From Gemmataceae bacterium (lineage in GTDB: Bacteria > Planctomycetota > Planctomycetia > Gemmatales > Gemmataceae): DNA of 12,129 nucleotides. Where the stretch lies: contig JAOAAM010000751.1 in the NCBI GenBank assembly GCA_026418875.1, positions 1 through 12,129 on the forward strand, given 5' to 3'. The notes under the pieces were generated by a model that was not told where the DNA came from, searched no databases, and saw nothing but the letters and a program-made list of their open reading frames with translations. Shown here piece after piece: positions 7,083-12,129 of this stretch (its first letter is position 1; each line of letters opens with the position of its first letter). The position numbers were made by a program, and so were the translations under genes.

Positions 7083-7595
7083 TCAGTTCCACGACGGTCG
7101 GTCCCGCTCCCGTCTCCAGCGTTCCATTTGCCGCTCCATCATGGCACGACGATCGGCTTGGATACGACGAAGCTGCATAATGGCGTAGCGTCGGGTGGCG
7201 AACAGATCCACGCCCGCAAGCAGGATGACCACGGCGAGAATCAAGAGCAGGACGATAACGTAACCGCTGAAGAATCGGCCGAACCGCTGCTGTTCCGGTG
7301 TCAGCGGCGGCTTCACTCCATCGACGGCCTGCGCCTCGCGCTCCAATCCGATGGCTTCCGCCCGCGATTGCAGCCCGAGGGCATAAGACCCGGCCAGCAT
7401 CACCGCCAAGACAATCATAAACCCGCCATTGACGAGTCGCCGCCACGCTTGACGACGAAGGAATCGGCGTTCCTCGGGCATCATTTCGACGGCGGGACTG
7501 GTCGCTTGCAAGGTCCGCCAGGCCTTACGGCAGTAATACCAGGCAACCCCGACCAACGCCGCCACCAAGACCGACATGGTGATCCGTTCTGCCAT
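7083..7595 (-). CDS. Three-helix membrane protein of unknown function
   Basis: I do not recognise this 170-residue protein. It has three predicted membrane segments at about 4-22 (ITMSVLVAALVGVAWYY), 54-75 (LVNGGFMIVLAVMLAGSYAL) and 108-132 (FFSGYVIVLLLILAVVILLA). Loop one (23-53) is basic (RRFLRRQAWRR), and the C-terminal tail from 133 is strongly charged and Arg-rich (RRYAIMQLRRIQADRRAMME), probably a cytoplasmic helix. The loop between helices two and three (about 76-107) carries EREAQAVDG. No enzyme motif is seen, so a structural or accessory role in the inner membrane is likely. The start at ATG 7595 has only a weak ribosome site; ATG 7577 (residue 7) is possible. A gap of 224 bases separates it from the PSCyt gene downstream on the same strand, so an operon is uncertain. 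Confidence 0.75.
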   Translation of the reverse strand: MAERITMSVLVAALVGVAWYYCRKAWRTLQATSPAVEMMPEERRFLRRQAWRRLVNGGFMIVLAVMLAGSYALGLQSRAEAIGLEREAQAVDGVKPPLTPEQQRFGRFFSGYVIVLLLILAVVILLAGVDLFATRRYAIMQLRRIQADRRAMMERQMERWRRERDRPSWN

Positions 7596-7611
7596 GAGCC
7601 GTCTCGCTCAT
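7594..7611. repeat. Inverted repeat over the start codon of the membrane protein
   Basis: ATGAGC (7594-7599) and GCTCAT (7606-7611) are exact reverse complements with a 6-base spacer. On the minus-strand mRNA the 3' arm includes the first two bases of the AUG at 7595, so a hairpin would hide the start codon and the weak GAGA ribosome site. Confidence 0.4.
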
Positions 7612-7632
7612 TTGATGGGGACCGCAGAGACG

Positions 7633-7660
7633 ATGTTAGCAGTCCCCCGTCGATTTGCAA
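7633..7660 (-). promoter_or_regulatory. Candidate extended -10 promoter for the membrane protein
   Basis: Read on the minus strand, TTGCAA (7660-7655, four of six) and TAACAT (7638-7633, four of six) are 16 bases apart, and TG precedes the -10 by one base, making it an extended -10 element. Transcription would begin about 30 bases upstream of the ATG at 7595. Confidence 0.4.
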
Positions 7661-7697
7661 CCAACCGCCGGCCAGCTCGGGAGGTCTCTCTTGGGGC

Positions 7698-7724
7698 CGC
7701 TCGAACCGGGAGCGAATTTTTTTT
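7698..7724 (+). terminator. Terminator-like hairpin in the leader of the 427-aa gene
   Basis: CGCTC (7698-7702) and GAGCG (7710-7714) form a GC-rich 5-bp stem with a 7-base loop, then AA and eight T (7717-7724). The form is that of a short intrinsic terminator on the plus strand. No plus-strand gene ends nearby, so if it works it would act on a leader transcript ahead of the gene at 7815, or block stray transcription. Confidence 0.35.
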
Positions 7725-7730
7725 AAAGAC

Positions 7731-7745
7731 GGGCAATGACTGCCC
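7731..7745. repeat. Small hairpin GGGCA-loop-TGCCC
   Basis: GGGCA (7731-7735) and TGCCC (7741-7745) pair around the 5-base loop ATGAC. The sequence lies just after the T-tract and before the AT-rich palindrome. A short T run follows it only on the minus strand, so it is not a clear terminator in either direction. Confidence 0.35.
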
Positions 7746-7757
7746 AAATGACGCGAA

Positions 7758-7774
7758 CAAATATGTGATATTTG
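7758..7774. promoter_or_regulatory. Perfect 7-3-7 AT-rich palindrome, candidate operator
   Basis: CAAATAT (7758-7764), spacer GTG, ATATTTG (7768-7774): both arms match exactly. It sits 41 bases before the ATG at 7815, in the most AT-rich stretch of a GC-rich window, where a promoter or operator would be expected. Which regulator binds, if any, cannot be told. Confidence 0.5.
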
Positions 7775-7802
7775 ATCTAGCTCAGCAATGACCAAGAATT
7801 TC

Positions 7803-7808
7803 GGGAGG
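7803..7808 (+). promoter_or_regulatory. Strong Shine-Dalgarno deciding the start at 7815
   Basis: GGGAGG, 6 bases before the ATG at 7815. The other in-frame ATG at 7788 has no ribosome site ahead of it. Confidence 0.7.
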
Positions 7809-7814
7809 TTCTTC

Positions 7815-9098
7815 ATGGCGAATCCATTCTGCGGCTATGTGTTCATATTGTTGTGTCTCGCCCCAGCCGACGACAAATCATCGTCCTCACCTGCCAAACA
7901 ATCGAACAAACCCTCGGCGACGAGCGGCAAATCCTCGTCCTTGGCTCAAACGACCCAGAAGGGCAACAAGCCGACCGCCACGGGACAAAAATCGACGCCT
8001 GCACCCAACGAAAAAATCGACAACCTATGGACGATGGACCCAGACAAGATGAAGACGCCCAAAGATGGCCTCGTCGGGCGTTTGGGTGGCGAGCCGTTCC
8101 GGCCTGACCAAGTTCAGTTTGAGAACCAGGTGCTGACGTTCCGCTCCGGCAAGGAGTTCCTTGCCGATCAGGAGGTCATCATCTTCTTGTTCGCGGATTT
8201 GAAAGAGTTGACTGCCAAACCGATGTTGGTCAAGCCGAAGCGCGATTTTGGCGACCTCGCGCCCCACGTCCACGTCCACTCGAAGAGGAAGGCCGGTCAG
8301 GCCCCGGACATCGGCGTCTACACTGACAAATACGCCATGAAGCTCGAGCTGAAACCGGAGAAAGACGGGCAGCTTCGCGGCACGATCCACCTCTGCCTGC
8401 CCGACGACGCCAAGAGCTTCTTAGCAGGCACGTTCACGGTGACAGGGTCGAAGGAGATGCAGCCGGCGGCGAACCCCGTCGCGAGCGGCACGATTTCTGG
8501 CTCCATTCGGATGCCCCTACCGGAAAAACGCACGCTGGTGACTCTCGTGGTGCACGGTGTCGACAGCAAAGGGAAAGGGCTAAGCGGTGGCAGCGTCGGC
8601 ATCAATGTACGGCGGGGCGAGACCAGCATCGGCAGCTCCGGCGACATTGACTTGAATTTTGCTGGGAACTCGAATCCAACGTACGTTTTCAACGCGAAGG
8701 GGTCGGGAACGTATCTTGTGGTTCTCTGCGTCGATCGAATCCCCGTCGCCTGGAAGTGGGTTGAATGGAACGACGGGCAGCCGGCGTCTGCGGACCTTGA
8801 GGTCTCGAAGGACGATTTTGGCTCGCTCGAGGTTCGGCTCGGGTCGACGGATCAGAACGAAGTGCGTGTGCTACCCCTGTGGGAGGGCGATCAAGCACCT
8901 GCGGGAGTGGGCGACGGCACGGCGATGCTGAAACGCTTTGGCAAGCCGCTCCAAGGCTGGATGGCGACGGTGACGGCAGGCCGGGCATCCGTAAACTTTC
9001 CCAAGTTGATGCCAGGGCGCTATCGCGTTTTCGCAGGGCAGCGTTATCAAGACGTGGAAATTCAGCCGGGACGTCCGGCGAAGGTCGAGTTGAAGTGA
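7815..9098 (+). CDS. Secreted beta-rich protein of unknown function
   Basis: I do not recognise this 427-residue protein. From ATG 7815 it starts MANPFCGYVFILLCLAPADD, a short hydrophobic export signal with a likely cut after APA; ILLC is not a good lipobox. A start at 7788 would add nine residues with Lys and Arg, a more usual signal n-region, but lacks a ribosome site. Residues about 20-66 are a Ser/Thr/Lys-rich linker. Residues about 85-210 are a first predicted beta region, with HVHVH at 151-155 and GTIHLCLPDDAKSFLAGTF at 189-207. Residues about 225-345 are a second beta-rich region. The last part (about 350-427) ends in PGRYRVFAGQRYQDVEIQPG, reminiscent of carboxypeptidase-regulatory/transthyretin-like domains. 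It is therefore probably a multi-domain beta-sandwich protein in the periplasm or at the surface. Its stop overlaps the start of the esterase gene by four bases, so they form an operon. Confidence 0.8.
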   Translation: MANPFCGYVFILLCLAPADDKSSSSPAKQSNKPSATSGKSSSLAQTTQKGNKPTATGQKSTPAPNEKIDNLWTMDPDKMKTPKDGLVGRLGGEPFRPDQVQFENQVLTFRSGKEFLADQEVIIFLFADLKELTAKPMLVKPKRDFGDLAPHVHVHSKRKAGQAPDIGVYTDKYAMKLELKPEKDGQLRGTIHLCLPDDAKSFLAGTFTVTGSKEMQPAANPVASGTISGSIRMPLPEKRTLVTLVVHGVDSKGKGLSGGSVGINVRRGETSIGSSGDIDLNFAGNSNPTYVFNAKGSGTYLVVLCVDRIPVAWKWVEWNDGQPASADLEVSKDDFGSLEVRLGSTDQNEVRVLPLWEGDQAPAGVGDGTAMLKRFGKPLQGWMATVTAGRASVNFPKLMPGRYRVFAGQRYQDVEIQPGRPAKVELK

Positions 9099-9955
9099 CG
9101 AGTTCGAGGGAAACGCCGACCGAGGAACTGACGTTGACAGTCGATGGCCGGCTGCGCCGGGCCAAGGTTGTCGTCCCCGACGGGCGAGGGCCTTGGCCCT
9201 TGGTGCTCATGCTGCATGGCGCGGGGGGGCATCCCGAGTGGGCCTTGGACGAGACACGCTGGGACAGATACGGTCGGCGGCACGGTTACTTCGTGCTGGC
9301 ACCGGAGGCGACCCGCCCCGACCCCCAAAGCCCTGCCCGATTCTACACCAACCCGCCGGTGTGGAACGACGGCTCCGCTTTTCCCCCAGCCCGAAACGTC
9401 CGCTCCGTGGACGACGTCAAGTTTCTCGACTCGCTCCTCGACGAGGTGGCCCGACGATGGCGGATCGATGGCCAGCGGATATTTGCAACCGGTTTCTCGA
9501 ATGGAGCCGGTATGACCTTCCGCATCGGACGGGAGTTGCGGCATCGCTTCGCGGCGATTGCCCCCATTGCGGGTCATCCCCCGGTCGCCGGACCCCGACC
9601 ACCCTTGCCCACGCTTTTCATGATTGGGACGCAGGATCCGCTGATTCCGGTCGGCGGTGGCACCGTTGCCACACCGTGGGCTGAAGCGGTGGAGCGTCCC
9701 CCCGTGATGGAGTCGCTGGCGCGTTGGGCGGAGGGGATGGGACTGCCCCGCGAACCATCCCAAGTGCTCACCGCCGGCCCGATCCGACGCGACATCTGGC
9801 CCTCCGGTTGGATGGAGGCTTGGTTCATCGAGGGGTTAGGTCACCATTGGCCGGGAGGAAAGGCGGGCCTGAACCGACGGATCGCCGGCCCCGCATCGAA
9901 CGTCGTCGATGCGACCCGTGCCCTCGGCGAGTTCTTCGACCGCTTCCGCAGATGA
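9095..9955 (+). CDS. PHB-depolymerase-like alpha/beta hydrolase (esterase)
   Basis: A 286-residue serine hydrolase of the polyhydroxybutyrate depolymerase/LpqC type (Esterase_phd-like), a family that includes feruloyl and acetylxylan esterases. The expected parts appear in order: strand and oxyanion turn PLVLMLHGAGG (35-45), nucleophile elbow GFSNGAGM (133-140) with Ser135, acid turn GTQDPLIP (178-185) with Asp181, and GLGHHWPGG (247-255), where His250 fits the GHxWPG pattern. The triad is therefore complete. The start is placed at GTG 9095: it overlaps the TGA of the previous gene (GTGA), has GAAGG 10 bases upstream, and leads straight into the first strands; the frame is open further upstream but inside the previous gene. 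Family members are often exported, yet no signal peptide is visible here, so it may act in the cytoplasm or the start may be misjudged. The exact ester substrate is unknown. Confidence 0.85.
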   Translation: MTSSRETPTEELTLTVDGRLRRAKVVVPDGRGPWPLVLMLHGAGGHPEWALDETRWDRYGRRHGYFVLAPEATRPDPQSPARFYTNPPVWNDGSAFPPARNVRSVDDVKFLDSLLDEVARRWRIDGQRIFATGFSNGAGMTFRIGRELRHRFAAIAPIAGHPPVAGPRPPLPTLFMIGTQDPLIPVGGGTVATPWAEAVERPPVMESLARWAEGMGLPREPSQVLTAGPIRRDIWPSGWMEAWFIEGLGHHWPGGKAGLNRRIAGPASNVVDATRALGEFFDRFRR

Positions 9956-10000
9956 TGCTGCGTCCGCCCAACTTCGCTCATCCCGGAAGCCCTTGGAACG

Positions 10001-10357
10001 TCACAACCCCACGAGGGCTTCATCGACGAAGTGCCCCATCTGTTCCGCGGTGATCGGCTCACGGAATTGGCACCCCATGACATAATCGCCAGTTTGCAAG
10101 GCAACACTGTGGGTCACCCGCATGACGACCGGGATCGACACAGCGGCTCGCTTGCTGACCAGGTCACCGCGGAGTTCCGTCCCCGGCGAGAAAGGGCGAG
10201 GATACAAGAAGCTGACCCCGCCGATCGAAATGTTCCACACCAGGGCCACCTGATCGGTCTCACCGGCCGGTACTTCGGCCAACCGCAAAATCGTGCCCAA
10301 GGCAGGCTGACGTCGTGGGGTTCGGCGACGCTCCACGGGGGAACTGGCATTGCTCAT
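10001..10357 (-). CDS. PilZ-domain protein, predicted c-di-GMP binding
   Basis: A 118-residue single-domain PilZ (PF07238) protein. Both c-di-GMP-binding motifs are present: the N-terminal arginine motif RxxxR in ERRRTPRRQP (R11/R15 or R12/R16), and NISIGG at 42-47, which matches (D/N)xSxxG. GCQFRE at 95-100 matches the late strand of the barrel. Binding is therefore likely, and the protein would act as a cytoplasmic receptor that passes the second-messenger signal to a partner. There is no enzymatic or membrane domain, so its output must be by contact with another protein. It starts 27 bases after the stop of the WD40 gene on the same strand, so that product is the first candidate partner. 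No good Shine-Dalgarno precedes the ATG, which suggests either reinitiation after the WD40 gene or leaderless-like initiation. It converges with the esterase gene over 45 bases with no clear terminator. Confidence 0.9.
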   Translation of the reverse strand: MSNASSPVERRRTPRRQPALGTILRLAEVPAGETDQVALVWNISIGGVSFLYPRPFSPGTELRGDLVSKRAAVSIPVVMRVTHSVALQTGDYVMGCQFREPITAEQMGHFVDEALVGL

Positions 10358-10384
10358 GGGGTCGAATGTTGTTGCTCGAGAGAA

Positions 10385-12129
10385 TTAACGAAGGCTCCAG
10401 ATCCGTAGCGTCCGATCGGCGCTGCCGCTCCAAAGAGTGCGAAGGTCGGGCGAGAAGCTCAATGCGAGGATCTTGCCTTCGTGACCGGCAAACGCAGCCA
10501 CCTCCCGACCATCGACCACGCGCCATACTCGGATCGAACCATCCATCGCCCCGGAGGCAAGCAGAGAGCCATCGGGCGAGAACGCCAGGCAGACCACGGG
10601 AGCGTCGTGTCCATCGGCCTGCCAGCGGATGCTATGGTCGGGGACATCCCAGAGTCGAATGCGATGGTCACGACCGGGTTGTAGGGTGCCGGCGGTCAAC
10701 ACACCGCCGCCTGCCGTTGCCGCAACCAAGCCCGACGGGTCGAAGGCCGCGGCGAGAACCGCCTCCTCGTGCCCGGTCAGCGGCTTGGGAACCGATGGAC
10801 GACCGCGATCGGGTGGTTCGAGCAGGAACAGTTTGCCATTCACCCCGCCGATCAAACCCTTGCCGTCGGCAGAGTAGGCGGCCACCCGCAGTGCATCGGC
10901 AGGCATCTGAGCGCCGACCAGCCGCGCTGTCAGGATCGGTTGTCCAATCGGAGCGAACGTGTCCAGATTCAGCTTTACCACACCCCCGGCCAGCAGCATT
11001 AAGCCCCGACGAGCATCCGGCGAGATGGCGACATCGAGGACGTCGGAGGCCTGCTTTGTCGATTGATGCTTCGCCTTCCCTTGCACCAAATCCCAGAGGA
11101 TCACGACCTCGTCCGCGGCATGGCTCACCGCGACTTTGCCATCCTTCGAGATGGCGATGCCCATGACTCGGTCACGATGCCCGGTCAAATTGCCGATGAC
11201 TTCCCCCCGTTCCAAGCTGTAGACTTGGATGGCATTTCGGTCCCCCGCCGGTTCGTGGCCAGGTTGCCCTGGCGGGGGAATCAGACCGCCCGTTCCGGGT
11301 TGCGCCGGGGGGCCGGGTGGGCTGAACCGCGGCGGTGGTGTTCCTCCGCCACGCGGTGTGCTGGCCGGTGCTCCGCCGACCAACATGAAGGAGAGGTCGG
11401 GAGCGAAGGCCATGGCGAGGGGGTCGATGGCCGGCTTCAACTCCGGTTCGATCACCCGCAAGCAGGCACTCGCCTCAGCCCGGACCTGAAAGGCAGACTT
11501 CACCGCCGATCGCCCTGGTTCGGCATCATAGGTCGCCGACACGTCGATCGTTGTTGTCGCCACGCCGGGGAGAGACATCGCCAATACGGTGAAGGCCACC
11601 TCGGTCTGTTCGTTGGGGACTTGCTGCGCCGCCTTGGGTGAAACTCGAAATTCGGGTGGTGCCGACAAACTGACGCTGATGGGACCGGTGTAGCCCTTTC
11701 GATCCAACTTCACCCGGACTTTTTGTGGCTGTCCCACGGCGAGGACGAACTGCTCTGGCTCCAAGGCCAAATCAAAGCTTCCTCCCCCCGGAGGTCGGGC
11801 GGGGCCTGGATTCCCCGGACCTGCGAAGGGTGGCACGCTGCCTTGGGGCAGTCCGCTTCCCGGGGGGCGTACCCCTTGCGGCAACGGCATCATCCCGCCC
11901 ATAAGTGGACCAGCCTGCCCGGGGGGACCGCCTGGTGCCGTCATGTGGGGCGTCTGGCTTGCGTTGGGATCCGCGTTGGGACCAGCAAACGGTGGGCGCG
12001 TGTTCGTGCCATGCGCGGGCCGAGCCGTCGGGTCGGGGACGTTGGGCGGGGGCGTCGAGCCGGCCGCCGCGACTCGATCGTTATGCTCTTGCGAACGAGG
12101 CCAGAAAAGGACAGCAGCGACGACTCCCA
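10385..12129 (-). CDS. Membrane-anchored Ig-like and WD40 repeat protein, 5' end beyond window
   Basis: The reading frame has no stop from 10385 to the right edge, so the gene starts outside the window; the ATG at 11944 is internal. The codons nearest the edge read GVVAAVLFWPRSQEHND, the end of a likely membrane helix, followed by a long Pro/Gly-rich linker. Counting from the internal Met at 11944, residues 1-55 continue that linker, 56-157 look like an Ig-like beta domain (FDLALEPEQFVLAVGQPQKV), 191-232 are another Pro/Gly linker, and 236-519 are WD40 repeats. Clear WD40 signatures are VVILWDL (280-286), IRLWDV (429-434), IRVWRV (471-476) and LRIWSL (513-518), with GH dipeptides (255-256, 391-392, 445-446, 487-488) before each blade; two middle blades are degenerate. 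WD40 propellers serve as protein-binding scaffolds. Anchored in the membrane, it may organise a complex, possibly including the PilZ protein encoded next. Confidence 0.93.
   Translation of the reverse strand, partial: GVVAAVLFWPRSQEHNDRVAAAGSTPPPNVPDPTARPAHGTNTRPPFAGPNADPNASQTPHMTAPGGPPGQAGPLMGGMMPLPQGVRPPGSGLPQGSVPPFAGPGNPGPARPPGGGSFDLALEPEQFVLAVGQPQKVRVKLDRKGYTGPISVSLSAPPEFRVSPKAAQQVPNEQTEVAFTVLAMSLPGVATTTIDVSATYDAEPGRSAVKSAFQVRAEASACLRVIEPELKPAIDPLAMAFAPDLSFMLVGGAPASTPRGGGTPPPRFSPPGPPAQPGTGGLIPPPGQPGHEPAGDRNAIQVYSLERGEVIGNLTGHRDRVMGIAISKDGKVAVSHAADEVVILWDLVQGKAKHQSTKQASDVLDVAISPDARRGLMLLAGGVVKLNLDTFAPIGQPILTARLVGAQMPADALRVAAYSADGKGLIGGVNGKLFLLEPPDRGRPSVPKPLTGHEEAVLAAAFDPSGLVAATAGGGVLTAGTLQPGRDHRIRLWDVPDHSIRWQADGHDAPVVCLAFSPDGSLLASGAMDGSIRVWRVVDGREVAAFAGHEGKILALSFSPDLRTLWSGSADRTLRIWSLR

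Noticed and set aside
7576..7791. 71-codon plus-strand frame whose stop overlaps the ATG at 7788
   Set aside because: It starts inside the opposite-strand membrane gene, has no clear ribosome site, looks like random composition, and the ATG it overlaps is not the preferred start.
1..12129. Defence system, toxin-antitoxin pair, prophage or insertion sequence
   Set aside because: No nuclease, transposase, integrase, reverse transcriptase or small toxin motif was found, and no terminal inverted or direct repeats bound any gene block.

Overview
The window looks like chromosomal DNA from a GC-rich member of the Planctomycetota, probably of the Gemmata/Pirellula type. The strongest reason is the pair of families that are hallmarks of this phylum: a Tat-exported DUF1501 protein and a large PSCyt1/DUF1549/DUF1553 cytochrome protein. 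Supporting signs are FG-GAP surface repeats, a membrane-anchored WD40 protein with an Ig-like region, and many long secreted proteins without recognisable function. The phylum call is well supported; anything finer is inference. I see no RNA genes, CRISPR array, insertion sequence or phage genes, and no stretch over 300 bases lacks a gene.

Layout. 2-1171 (+): 3' part of a Thr/Pro-rich FG-GAP repeat protein, cut by the left edge. 2630-1179 (-): a cassette of a 106-aa unknown protein, a 203-aa acidic protein with a nine-arginine block, and a GNAT acetyltransferase. 2854-4296 (+): DUF1501 protein. 6858-4411 (-): PSCyt1/DUF1549/DUF1553 protein, convergent with DUF1501. 7595-7083 (-): three-helix membrane protein. 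7815-9098 and 9095-9955 (+): a secreted unknown protein and a PHB-depolymerase-like esterase whose start overlaps the preceding stop. 12129-10001 (-): a WD40 protein open at the right edge, followed by a PilZ (c-di-GMP-binding) protein.

How the parts may work together. Most products are predicted to be exported or membrane-bound (FG-GAP, DUF1501, PSCyt, three-helix protein, 427-aa protein, WD40), so the window leans towards cell-envelope functions. DUF1501 and PSCyt/DUF1553 proteins are usual partners in Planctomycetota; here they converge instead of lying in tandem. The 106-aa/203-aa/GNAT cassette is the best candidate for an undescribed functional unit, and the WD40-PilZ pair suggests c-di-GMP input near a membrane scaffold. 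Both are inferences from order and spacing.

Regulation visible in the sequence. Strong Shine-Dalgarno sites fix starts at 2630 and 7815, so longer upstream starts are probably wrong. The region between the divergent genes at 7595 and 7815 holds an extended -10 promoter candidate, a terminator-like hairpin with eight T, a small hairpin and a perfect 7-3-7 AT-rich palindrome. The other divergent region (2631-2853) holds a nested inverted repeat.
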